From assembly GCA_947494705.1 (NCBI GenBank), contig CANLVN010000001.1, positions 372,001 to 436,000 of the forward strand: a DNA stretch of 64,000 nucleotides, given 5' to 3'. A model generated the notes under the pieces. That model was not told the DNA's origin and searched no databases. It saw nothing but the letters and a program-made list of their open reading frames with translations. The DNA comes from an uncultured Erythrobacter sp. Lineage in GTDB: Bacteria; Pseudomonadota; Alphaproteobacteria; Sphingomonadales; Sphingomonadaceae. Below, one piece after another: positions 44,930 through 52,560 of this stretch (the stretch's first letter is position 1; each line of letters begins with the position of its first letter). The position numbers were made by a program, and so were the translations under genes.

Positions 44930-45485
44930 ACTTTTCGAACCGCTCCTTCAGCCGGTTGCGCGCACGATAGATGCGCGTCTCGACGGCTTTCTCGGTGGTG
45001 CCGAGCAGCTCGGCAGCCTCGGCCTGGCTGTACCCCTCGACAGTGACCAGCACGAGCGCCTCTTGTAGGCGCACCGGCAAGCGCCCGATTTCGGCCTGGA
45101 CCAGCCGCAGCTGTTCGCGGGCTCCGGCAACATTTTCGGGATTAGGGGCATCGTCGGCAACGGCGTCGGCTTCCCGCCCATCCGGCAAACCAAGGAAGCC
45201 AATAACTTTCCTGCGGCGGAGCTTGTCGCGGCACCGGTTGAGAACGATTGTCGTCAAATAGGGACCGATGGGCTTGCTCGGATCGAGGCGATGACGTGTC
45301 AGCCAGACCGACGCGAGACCGTCCTGAACGACATCTTCGGCCCGCGATGGTGAACCCAGCATGCGCGTGGCAAGCGCAATCAACCGGGCGATCTCGCTCT
45401 CGACGAGAGCTGTGAACGCCCGCTTGTCACCGGCTATCGCCCGCCCGATCAGAGCTTCATCCGAAGTGTCATCCACCGCTGCCAA
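44919..45485 (-). CDS. CnrH-like ECF sigma factor
   Basis: A 188-residue ECF sigma factor. Region 2 (ALATRMLGSPSRAEDVVQDGLASVWLTRHRL) and region 4 (RLQEALVLVTVEGYSQAEAAELLGTTEKAVETRIYRARNRLKERF) are clear. It is third in a Y-X-H order with a small anti-sigma-like membrane protein and a periplasmic sensor. It probably recognises the TTGAGGG-N16-CGTA promoters. The start is TTG at 45485 or GTG three codons later. Confidence 0.9.
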   Translation of the reverse strand: MAAVDDTSDEALIGRAIAGDKRAFTALVESEIARLIALATRMLGSPSRAEDVVQDGLASVWLTRHRLDPSKPIGPYLTTIVLNRCRDKLRRRKVIGFLGLPDGREADAVADDAPNPENVAGAREQLRLVQAEIGRLPVRLQEALVLVTVEGYSQAEAAELLGTTEKAVETRIYRARNRLKERFEKFEG

Positions 45486-45491
45486 GGCTGG

Positions 45492-45926
45492 TCAGTCACG
45501 CGGATCGCGCGTGAGGGCCGCGGACACTTTCCGGTCGAACTGGAGCTGCTGATCGGAATCGAGAATTTCCCGCATGTCGAAGACGTGGCGCACGGTCGCT
45601 TTTTGCAAATCGCCCATGCGCGCATGCACCTCGTCGATCGCGGCACTGACTTCGGGCCCGTATTCGTGCTCGGTTTCCATTGCCTGGGCGAGCTGGGCGT
45701 TGGCTGCGCGCGCAGAGGCTTCGAGCCTTGCCTGTTCTACCGCGAAACGCGCTTCGAGCGCATCGAGCCGCTGCTCCTGGTCAGCCGTGAGCGACAGCTC
45801 ATCGTGCACGAACTGGTGCAGGCCGCCCTCGGCATCGTTGTTGGCCCAGCGATCGGCGGCAAGCGCTCCTAGGCATCCGGCGAGCGCCGCCAGCAGGACC
45901 GCAAGGACAAGGTGAAACTTCTTCAA
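45492..45926 (-). CDS. CnrX-like periplasmic heavy-metal sensor
   Basis: A 144-residue protein with an N-terminal membrane anchor (LVLAVLLAALAGCLGALAA) and a helical-hairpin sensor domain (LSLTADQEQRLDALEARFAVEQARLEASARAANAQLAQAM ... HVFDMREILDSDQQLQFDRKV). This is the heavy-metal resistor/CnrX family, which binds metal in the periplasm and releases the sigma factor through the anti-sigma partner. It lies between the Y-like and H-like genes. Confidence 0.85.
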   Translation of the reverse strand: MKKFHLVLAVLLAALAGCLGALAADRWANNDAEGGLHQFVHDELSLTADQEQRLDALEARFAVEQARLEASARAANAQLAQAMETEHEYGPEVSAAIDEVHARMGDLQKATVRHVFDMREILDSDQQLQFDRKVSAALTRDPRD

Positions 45927-45929
45927 CGT

Positions 45930-46226
45930 CTATGACCCCACATGAAGCAATGCAGCGGGTGACAGGGATTCTCCGCCAACGAGGCTCTCGCCAACAATTT
46001 CTGTAGGAGCGCCGTTTTCGGACGGCCATCCGCTGGTCCCTGCGCCTGCCGTTAGGCCGACGACAAACAGACCGGCGAACAAGGCCATTCTGCGCCGCTG
46101 ATCGGCAATTTCCCCCAGCTGCCCTGCGCGCTGCCAGACGCCGTTCATGAAGTCGGGCGGCACGTCGCCAGCCTTCTGCGAGGCCATGGTGCCGAGCATC
46201 GCATCGAGTGTCTGATTGTCACGCAT
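45930..46226 (-). CDS. CnrY-like membrane anti-sigma protein
   Basis: A 98-residue protein with a cytoplasmic N-terminus (MRDNQTLDAMLGTMASQ ... MNGVWQRAGQLGEIADQRRR), one membrane helix (MALFAGLFVVGLTAGAGT) and a short periplasmic tail. The size, topology and gene order match CnrY, the anti-sigma of CnrH. Sequence similarity to CnrY is not evident by eye, so the call rests on context. Confidence 0.65.
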   Translation of the reverse strand: MRDNQTLDAMLGTMASQKAGDVPPDFMNGVWQRAGQLGEIADQRRRMALFAGLFVVGLTAGAGTSGWPSENGAPTEIVGESLVGGESLSPAALLHVGS

Positions 46227-46252
46227 CCCTTGCTCCTGTCGGTTGCACGGTT

Positions 46253-46283
46253 CCTATACGCGATGCTTCGCGCAAACCCTCAA
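46253..46283 (-). promoter_or_regulatory. ECF-sigma promoter candidate, CnrYXH-like operon (site 3)
   Basis: On the minus strand TTGAGGG (46283-46277), 16 bases, CGTA (46260-46257), then TAGG. It would give autoregulation of the sigma operon. It overlaps the region of the divergent site 4. Confidence 0.78.
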
Positions 46284-46292
46284 GTTTCTTTT

Positions 46293-46323
46293 TTGAGGGG
46301 TGCGGGTCGGCGACGCGTAAGAG
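46293..46323 (+). promoter_or_regulatory. ECF-sigma promoter candidate, divergent operon (site 4)
   Basis: TTGAGGG (46293-46299), 16 bases, CGTA (46316-46319), then AGAGG. Its first box lies 9 bases from that of site 3, on the other strand. It would drive the methyltransferase and DUF411 genes. Confidence 0.78.
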
Positions 46324-46374
46324 GAGTAAGTCAAGCAACAGCGGCAAGTACCAGCGTCGAATAGGAGCCATGGC

Positions 46375-47061
46375 ATGAAAAGCGCGGCAGTTCCGCCAAA
46401 AGAGCGCGAGTTCACTCCGCCGCTGGGCAAAAGCTGGCTCACGCCGTTCTATGATCGCGCGATCGCAGTCTTTACGCGCGAGAGACGGTGGCGCCGCGCA
46501 ATCGTCGAAAAGGCCGCATTGCTGCCCGGCGACAAGGTCATCGATGTCGGGTGCGGCACCGGGACCTTGCTCAGGGCGCTGATGGCCAACTGCCCCGAAG
46601 CCGGCTTCATCGGCGTTGAGCCCGACCCCGCAGCGCTGGCTATCGCGCAGCGCAAGTTCGGTGCCGGAGCCGATATGGTCCGGTGGCACAACGGCTTTCT
46701 CGATAGTCTCGAGCTTTCCGACGGCTGGCGGCCAAACAAGATCGTCAGCAGCCTCGTCCTTCACCAGGTCCCCGTATCGCAAAAGCGCGCGATCCTCGAC
46801 CAGATCGAGAACCTGCTCGCCCCCGGGGGCATGGCGCTGATTGCCGACTATATGCGGCAGGATGCTCCACTCATGCGCGCGCTGTTCCGTTCGAGCGTTC
46901 AGCTTCTCGACGGCGTCAAGGACACCCAGCCGAGCGCCGACGGAGCCGTCGAGAAATTGCTCGCCGAGATTTTCGCGGACGCCGAATTGCTCGATCGTAT
47001 CCATACCGCGACCGGAACCATTTCTCTCTGGCGCGGCATCAAGAAAGGCAATGCTCAATGA
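46375..47061 (+). CDS. class I SAM-dependent methyltransferase
   Basis: A 228-residue methyltransferase with the SAM motif GDKVIDVGCGTGTLLRALM and a UbiE-like layout (KIVSSLVLHQVPVSQKRAILDQIENLLAPGGMALIADY). The acceptor is unknown. TAGGAG precedes ATG 46375. It overlaps the DUF411 gene by 4 bases (ATGA) and lies under the divergent ECF promoter. Methylation of metal, quinone or lipid is possible, unproven. Confidence 0.85.
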   Translation: MKSAAVPPKEREFTPPLGKSWLTPFYDRAIAVFTRERRWRRAIVEKAALLPGDKVIDVGCGTGTLLRALMANCPEAGFIGVEPDPAALAIAQRKFGAGADMVRWHNGFLDSLELSDGWRPNKIVSSLVLHQVPVSQKRAILDQIENLLAPGGMALIADYMRQDAPLMRALFRSSVQLLDGVKDTQPSADGAVEKLLAEIFADAELLDRIHTATGTISLWRGIKKGNAQ

Positions 47062-47525
47062 ACCTCATGAAAGATTCGAGACCGCTACGCCGTTCGCTGG
47101 CGGCCTCGCTCCTCCTCGCCATTGCAGCCTGCTCGAATGCGGCCCAGGCCGCGACCTACACCATGTTCCGCGACGCAGGGTGCGGCTGCTGTCTCAATTG
47201 GGCCGGTCACGTAGAACACGGACTCGAAGCAGAGGTCGCCTCGGTCGACACCGACGACATGGCTGCGCTCAAGACAGCCAGGGGTGTGTCGCAGGATCTG
47301 TGGTCGTGCCACACGATGGAAGTCGATGGCTATATCATCGAAGGCCACGTGCCCGCCGATGCCATCGCGAAACTATTACGCGAAAGCCCCGAAGGCGTGG
47401 CAGGCCTGGCTGTGCCCGGAATGCCGCTTGGCTCGCCCGGAATGGAAGCCGGGGACCGGGTGCAGCCGTATGATGTCATCGCCTTCGGCTCAGGCGGGCA
47501 GCGCGTTTTCGCATCCTACCCGTGA
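47058..47525 (+). CDS. DUF411 copper-associated periplasmic protein
   Basis: A 155-residue protein. A signal peptide, a CxCC-type site in MFRDAGCGCCLNWAGHVEHG and a Cys-His (LWSCHTMEVDGYIIEGHVPADAI) mark DUF411, a metal-binding family linked to copper resistance (CopG-like). It is translationally coupled to the methyltransferase gene upstream. Confidence 0.88.
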   Translation: MNLMKDSRPLRRSLAASLLLAIAACSNAAQAATYTMFRDAGCGCCLNWAGHVEHGLEAEVASVDTDDMAALKTARGVSQDLWSCHTMEVDGYIIEGHVPADAIAKLLRESPEGVAGLAVPGMPLGSPGMEAGDRVQPYDVIAFGSGGQRVFASYP

Positions 47526-47569
47526 CCATGGACAAGCCATCTCAGCGCCAACTCTAACGGAGGACCATC

Positions 47570-47845
47570 ATGTCAGACTATTCGGTCAAAACCTCAATAC
47601 TGATATGGGGCTGGACACTCAGCCTCTTCCTGCTTTTCAGCTACCTGATCTGCATCGGTTTCGGCCTGCTCGCGCCCGAACAGGCGCACATGCACGAAGC
47701 GTGGGCGCCGCTGCTTCCCGGGTTCGAATGGCTGACCATTTCGGGCTTTCTGGCAGGCGCTCTCGGCAGCTTTTTGTACGGTTGGTACATCGCGATCATT
47801 GGGGTGCCAATGCTGCGATTTTTCCGGAACCGATTCAGGACGTAG
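47570..47845 (+). CDS. DUF5676-like membrane protein (91 aa)
   Basis: A 91-residue protein with two membrane segments (ILIWGWTLSLFLLFSYLICIGFG and ISGFLAGALGSFLYGWYIAIIGVPML) separated by a short periplasmic His/Glu segment. Similar small proteins accompany DUF411 and Cu genes. GGAGGA precedes the ATG. It probably belongs to the same transcript. Confidence 0.72.
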   Translation: MSDYSVKTSILIWGWTLSLFLLFSYLICIGFGLLAPEQAHMHEAWAPLLPGFEWLTISGFLAGALGSFLYGWYIAIIGVPMLRFFRNRFRT

Positions 47846-47980
47846 CAGATCGGCGGCGATGGCCGCTTGCCTTGAAACTCGCGGAGCGTTTTTCGGTCGC
47901 GCAGGCAGTCCGCTTTAGGCCGCAATTTGCTCGAGCGCCCCGAGCAAAACGCAACTCTCCGGCTTTGTCCTGAAAGTTTT

Positions 47981-48007
47981 TTGAGGGACGCGGCAAGGGC
48001 GAACGTA
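47981..48007 (+). promoter_or_regulatory. ECF-sigma promoter candidate, APC permease (site 5)
   Basis: TTGAGGG (47981-47987), 16 bases, CGTA (48004-48007), then CTGG. It lies 51 bases before the permease start. Confidence 0.75.
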
Positions 48008-48057
48008 CTGGTCGACATAATCTTTCTTTCACGGGAGACCATCGACAGGGGAAAGTC

Positions 48058-49410
48058 TTGCAAGACCATGAGCACGAGAATCAAAGCGAAACGGCTGGCT
48101 CGATAACCCTGCTGGGCGGCGTTGCGATGGGTACCGGCGTCATGATCGGTGCCGGCATATTCGCGCTGACCGGGCAGATCGCCGAGCTCGCCGGTCCGCT
48201 CTTCCCCCTGTCTTTCATCGCCGGCGCGCTGGTAACTTCGCTGGCGGCCTACAGCTATATCAAGATGTCGAACAAATGGCCGTCTTCGGGCGGCATCGCG
48301 ATGATCTTGCAGAAGGCCTACGGACCCGGCGTCATTGCCGCGTCGGCATCGCTCCTGATGGCTCTGTCGATGGTCATCAATGAAAGCCTCGTGGCCCGCA
48401 CCTTTGCGACTTACGCGCTGCGCCCGTTTGGCCTCGAAAGCAGCGGGTGGCTCGTTTCGCTGGCAGCGCTTGCACTCATCATCTTCGCCTATCTCGTCAA
48501 TGCAGCGGGAAACAAGTCGGTAAGCGGCTTCTCGCTCATCATGTCCGCCATCAAGATCGGCGGTATCGCGCTGTTCGCAGTCGCGGCGATCTGGGCCAGC
48601 GGATTTTCATCAGGCGCATTTTCGCAGTCCGTTTCGCTGACCAATGCAGAAGCCCTGCTCGCCTCGGTTGCTTTCTCGATCCTCGCCTTCAAAGGCTTCA
48701 CCACGATTACCAATAGCGGCGGCGAAATCGTTGACCCGCACAAGAATGTCGGCCGAACCATCATGATCTCGATAGCCGTCTGCATCGTGATCTATCTGCT
48801 TGTCGCAGTGGCGGTGGGTTCGAGCCTGAGCATATCCGAGATCGTCGAGGCGCGCGATTATTCGCTCGCGGCTGCGGCGCGTCCGGCGCTGGGAGAACTG
48901 GGCTTCTATTTCACCGTGGCGATCGCGATCGCCGCCACCACTTCGGGCGTGATAGCGAGCGTATTTGCCGTGTCGCGCATGCTTGCGATGCTGACCGACA
49001 TGAAGATGATCCCGCACAGCCATTTCGGCATGAGCGGCGGGATTCGCAGCCACATGCTGGTCTATACGGTGGTCATTGCCGGGACGCTTGCGGTCCTGTT
49101 CGATCTGTCAAGGATCGCCTCGCTGGGCGCCTTCTTCTACCTCGTCATGGATATGCTGGTTCACTGGGGCGTCCTGCGCCACCTGCGCAAGGAAGTCGGC
49201 GCGCGCGCAACAATACTTCTGACAGCGCTCGCGGCAGATGGCGTGGTCCTCGCAGCCTTTACCGCGGCCAAATTGCGCAGCGATCCTGCCGTTGTCGCCT
49301 ACGCGGCGATCGGCATCGTCGCAGTCTTCGTGGGAGAATGGATCTACCTCTCGCGCAATTCCGAAGCGCCCGCATCTCCTGAAGATGATGGGTCAGGAGA
49401 GAAAAGGTGA
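48058..49410 (+). CDS. APC-family amino acid/polyamine permease
   Basis: A 450-residue permease with about 12 membrane segments. The APC signature GVAMGTGVMIGAGIFALTGQIAELAGPLFPLSF opens it, and FSILAFKGFTTITNSGGEIVDPHKNVGRTI follows. Start TTG 48058 has GGGGAAAG upstream, and no ATG is in frame until residue 26. Its substrate is unknown. Placement behind an ECF promoter ties it to metal stress. Confidence 0.88.
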   Translation: MQDHEHENQSETAGSITLLGGVAMGTGVMIGAGIFALTGQIAELAGPLFPLSFIAGALVTSLAAYSYIKMSNKWPSSGGIAMILQKAYGPGVIAASASLLMALSMVINESLVARTFATYALRPFGLESSGWLVSLAALALIIFAYLVNAAGNKSVSGFSLIMSAIKIGGIALFAVAAIWASGFSSGAFSQSVSLTNAEALLASVAFSILAFKGFTTITNSGGEIVDPHKNVGRTIMISIAVCIVIYLLVAVAVGSSLSISEIVEARDYSLAAAARPALGELGFYFTVAIAIAATTSGVIASVFAVSRMLAMLTDMKMIPHSHFGMSGGIRSHMLVYTVVIAGTLAVLFDLSRIASLGAFFYLVMDMLVHWGVLRHLRKEVGARATILLTALAADGVVLAAFTAAKLRSDPAVVAYAAIGIVAVFVGEWIYLSRNSEAPASPEDDGSGEKR

Positions 49411-49522
49411 TGGCACCTTCTTCAACCAGCTTTGCCGCTTTTACGCCGGGCTTTTTCGAAACCGTTCACCGAAAACCGGCGTTGAGCACGAGAAACGTCA
49501 GGCAAAACAGATGGAGCGATTC

Positions 49523-50272
49523 ATGACGACCCGAACAGCGGCGGTCTACCGTATGGTCATGGAGGACCATGTCTGTCCCTATGGCATCAAGACGGTCGAT
49601 CTCCTCACACGGCAAGGCTTCGAGGTCGACGATCATCACCTGACCAGCAGGGAGGAAACCGATGCGTTCAAGGACAAGTACGACGTCGAGACCACCCCGC
49701 AGACCTTTATCGAAGGCAAGCGCATTGGCGGCTATGACGATGTCCGCGAATTCTTCGGCAAGAGCCGCTCGCAGCCTGAGGAAGGCGAAACCAGCTATCA
49801 GCCGGTCATTGCGATTTTCGCGGTCGCGCTGCTGCTCGCGCTAGGGCTGAGCTGGGCGTTTTTTGACGACCTCTTCACTGTCCGGGCCGCAGAATGGTTC
49901 GTGAGCCTGTCGATGACCCTGCTCGCCGTTCAGAAGCTTCAGGACGTGCGCAGTTTCTCGACGATGTTCCTCAACTACGACCTGCTCGCACGGCGCTGGG
50001 TGCCCTATGGCTTCGTCTACCCGTTCGGCGAAGCCGCTGCCGGCATTCTCATGACCGCGGGCGCGCTGACCTGGCTCTCGGCCCCGCTGGCATTGTTCAT
50101 CGGCACAGTCGGCGCTGTCAGCGTCTTCAAGGCTGTCTACATCGACAAGCGCGAGCTTAAATGCGCCTGCGTGGGCGGCAGCAGCAATGTGCCGCTCGGC
50201 TTTGTCTCGCTGACCGAAAATCTGTTCATGATCGGAATGGGTCTGTGGATGGGCGCGAAGCTTCTCGCATGA
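49523..50272 (+). CDS. glutaredoxin-MauE fusion protein
   Basis: A 249-residue fusion. Residues 1 to about 85 form a glutaredoxin domain (MEDHVCPYGIKTVDLLTRQGFEVDDHH; TTPQTFIEGKRIGGYDDVREFF). The rest is a MauE/DoxX-like four-helix membrane domain with a CACVGGSSNVPLGFVSLTENLFM end. It could reduce periplasmic or membrane thiols. Start 49523 is chosen because GGAG is 6 bases upstream. It overlaps the next gene by 4 bases. Confidence 0.85.
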   Translation: MTTRTAAVYRMVMEDHVCPYGIKTVDLLTRQGFEVDDHHLTSREETDAFKDKYDVETTPQTFIEGKRIGGYDDVREFFGKSRSQPEEGETSYQPVIAIFAVALLLALGLSWAFFDDLFTVRAAEWFVSLSMTLLAVQKLQDVRSFSTMFLNYDLLARRWVPYGFVYPFGEAAAGILMTAGALTWLSAPLALFIGTVGAVSVFKAVYIDKRELKCACVGGSSNVPLGFVSLTENLFMIGMGLWMGAKLLA

Positions 50273-50682
50273 TCACCGCGCTCCTTCTCTCCGTCTTTCT
50301 GTTCCTCTCGGCTGTCGCTTCGCACCTTGCCATTCTGGGTGTCGGTCACCGGCTTCTCGACCGGCGCCGCGATACGCAGGCAAAGCTTGCCGTTTCGCTG
50401 ATCGTGCTCGCGTCGCATTTCCTCGTGGCGATCCTTTTTGCCGCAGGTTTCTGGCTGGGCGCGCAATGGGGCCTGGGAGGTTTCGACAAGGCGCCTTCCA
50501 TGGACTGGATGGACTACTTCTATTTCTCGCTCATCAACGTGACCACACTGGGCCTGGGCGACATTTATCCGACCGAGCACCTGAGAGTCCTGGCCGGCGT
50601 CGAGGCCCTCACCGGCTTCGCTCTCATCAGCTGCTCGGCGCAGCTATTCTGGACCATGATGCACAAAGGAGAAAAAGCATGA
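50269..50682 (+). CDS. two-helix ion channel (Ion_trans_2-like)
   Basis: A 137-residue membrane protein with hydrophobic segments (LLLSVFLFLSAVASHLAIL; LIVLASHFLVAILFAAGFWL) and a pore-like loop LINVTTLGLGDIYPTEHLR followed by a final helix. The filter TLGLGD is near the potassium-channel TVGYG. Ion selectivity is unproven. It overlaps the Grx-MauE gene by 4 and the DUF305 gene by 4 bases. Confidence 0.75.
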   Translation: MITALLLSVFLFLSAVASHLAILGVGHRLLDRRRDTQAKLAVSLIVLASHFLVAILFAAGFWLGAQWGLGGFDKAPSMDWMDYFYFSLINVTTLGLGDIYPTEHLRVLAGVEALTGFALISCSAQLFWTMMHKGEKA

Positions 50683-51206
50683 CTGAAAAGACGACCCACT
50701 CGGACAAGGGAGGGGGCGGCAGCTACTGGCGATTCATGGCCATGGTGTCGACCTCGACCGTGATCATGTTCTTCCTGATGTATGCCAACACCTTTACCGT
50801 CGATGATCTTTTCTGGAGCGAAACGCGCTTCTGGATGATGTTTGTCATGGGCGCGATGATGATGGTTGTCATGCTGCTCTTCATGTGGGGCATGTACAAG
50901 GACCGGACCAAGAACTTCATTATTCTGGGCGTCGGCGCCTTCGTGTTCGCCCTCGCGCTGTGGCTGGTGCGCAGCCAGACCACCGTCGACGATACCGAAT
51001 ATATGGCAGCGATGATCCCGCACCACTCGATCGCGATCATGACCAGCGAACGCGCGAGCCTGAAGGATCCTCGCGTGCGCGAACTCGCTCAGGCCATCAT
51101 CGTCGCCCAGCGCCGCGAAATCGCCGAGATGAAATATCTCATCGACGATATCGAGCAGAACGGTCCTCGGACCGAAGAACGCCTGCCCGAGGAGATGCAG
51201 CCATGA
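50679..51206 (+). CDS. DUF305 membrane protein
   Basis: A 175-residue protein with a Gly-rich N-terminus, three membrane segments and a C-terminal DUF305 part (DDTEYMAAMIPHHSIAIMTSERASLKDPRVRELAQAIIVAQRREIAEM). DUF305 is a ferritin-like fold often found with metal resistance and may bind copper. ATGA overlaps on both sides show translational coupling. Confidence 0.88.
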   Translation: MTEKTTHSDKGGGGSYWRFMAMVSTSTVIMFFLMYANTFTVDDLFWSETRFWMMFVMGAMMMVVMLLFMWGMYKDRTKNFIILGVGAFVFALALWLVRSQTTVDDTEYMAAMIPHHSIAIMTSERASLKDPRVRELAQAIIVAQRREIAEMKYLIDDIEQNGPRTEERLPEEMQP

Positions 51207-51691
51207 ACAAGATAGCTTTCACGGCGCTCATCGCGCTACCGCTTGCCGCCTGCAATTCGAACACCGCTCCGGGCAACGACCGCGAAGCCCAGCTCGACCC
51301 GCCTGCCACTGCCGCGCCGATCGAGGATGCGGCCAGTGCACTGGCAAATGTTGACTCAGGCCTGATGCTTCCCGGGACCATGAATGACGCGGATCTTGCT
51401 GCTCTGGGCGCAGGACAGGCCTGCCAGTTCCGCCTGACCGAAGTGGCCTTTCCCTCATTTGTCTATGACGGCGACGGGGGCGGAGCAATCAAGATCAATG
51501 GCAAATTGATCCCCGTCACTGCCGATGGCCCCGGCAGCTATTCGAACGGTGAGCTTCGGATCAGAACCCGCATGCTGGATGATGAAGGCGATGCGAGCCT
51601 GCAGATGCAGGAGATGATCGTGGCAGCGCCAAGAGCCAAGGATGAGTTTGGCTTTTGGGGCTATACCACCTGTCCAGCCGAGGGAGCCTGA
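51203..51691 (+). CDS. DUF6692-like lipoprotein
   Basis: A 162-residue lipoprotein. The lipobox ends LPLAACN. A low-complexity linker is followed by a domain with ACQFRLTEVAFPSFVYDGDGGGAIKINGKLIPV. This family is of unknown function, found in sphingomonads. It is last of the Grx-channel-DUF305 block and precedes a hairpin. Confidence 0.72.
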   Translation: MNKIAFTALIALPLAACNSNTAPGNDREAQLDPPATAAPIEDAASALANVDSGLMLPGTMNDADLAALGAGQACQFRLTEVAFPSFVYDGDGGGAIKINGKLIPVTADGPGSYSNGELRIRTRMLDDEGDASLQMQEMIVAAPRAKDEFGFWGYTTCPAEGA

Positions 51692-51699
51692 TACTGGCA

Positions 51700-51736
51700 G
51701 GGCGCATGGGCGGGCCGTCGGTTACCCCATGCGCCC
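51700..51736. terminator. hairpin terminator candidate
   Basis: An exact 11-bp inverted repeat GGGCGCATGGG / CCCATGCGCCC with a 15-base loop begins 8 bases after the lipoprotein stop. No T tract follows, so it could also stabilise mRNA. Confidence 0.55.
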
Positions 51737-51784
51737 GCGCCTCCGCCCTTCGTCGCCCTCACCAGTTTTAACAGGAACAAGCAG

Positions 51785-52489
51785 ATGACCGATACGAGGC
51801 CCATCGCTGTCTTCGGCGCAGGCGGGAAGACCGGCACCGAGCTACTGAGGCATGCCCTTGCCCGGGACATACCGATCCGCGCCTTCGAACACACGGTGCC
51901 CGGACCAGACGAGCGGGTGGGCGACTTCGAATATATCGAATGCGATGTGCTGTCGGACGATTTCGCTGGCGATCTCGATGGCTGCCGCGCGGTTATCTCG
52001 ACCCTCGGTGTCGCTTTTGGTCCGGGCAATGCGATCGATCCACCGCCGCTTTATACCGATGGCACGCGCAACCTGCTCGGGGCGATGGCACAGACGAAGA
52101 TCGACCGCATTGCCGTGATCTCCGCTGCCTTTGTCGAACATCAGTCGAGCGTCCCGGCCTGGTTTGAGCTCACCGCCAAGCCTGCATTGTTCAATATACT
52201 CGAGCAGATGCGCGCCATGGAAGCGATGCTCAGCGACGCCCAAGGTATCAAATGGACGGCCGCACGGCCGGGCTGGCTGCTGGATGAGCCTTACACCGGC
52301 GATGCCGTCATTACGGACGAACGCTTGGCAGAAGGCTGTTTCCGCTGCCGTCATGCTGATCTAGCGGCGAGCCTGCTTGAATTCGTGTGCGAAGATACCT
52401 GGATCAACGCAAAGCCTGCCATCGGCAGGCCCGAAGCCGAACGTTTCGAAAGTCCTGCCGCCATCAAGGCCGAACTCGGGATCGATTAA
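51785..52489 (+). CDS. NAD(P)-binding NmrA-like protein
   Basis: A 234-residue atypical short-chain dehydrogenase. The nucleotide motif PIAVFGAGGKTGTELLRHAL is at the N-terminus, then VISTLGVAFGPG and WTAARPGWLLDEPYTG. The usual YxxxK is not evident, as in NmrA-type redox sensors. The role is unknown; it stands between the metal block and the sulfide module. Confidence 0.8.
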   Translation: MTDTRPIAVFGAGGKTGTELLRHALARDIPIRAFEHTVPGPDERVGDFEYIECDVLSDDFAGDLDGCRAVISTLGVAFGPGNAIDPPPLYTDGTRNLLGAMAQTKIDRIAVISAAFVEHQSSVPAWFELTAKPALFNILEQMRAMEAMLSDAQGIKWTAARPGWLLDEPYTGDAVITDERLAEGCFRCRHADLAASLLEFVCEDTWINAKPAIGRPEAERFESPAAIKAELGID

Positions 52490-52560
52490 ACGTCGTAACA
52501 TTTTTCAATCTGTAACGAGCCCGAACGTTACAGACTTTGAGCAACAGACAAGGAAGTCGC

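Noticed and set aside
43074..45068. A 664-codon open frame on the plus strand
   Set aside because: It lies antisense to copA, which has clear oxidase motifs; long mirror frames are common in GC-rich coding DNA, and the translation shows no domain.
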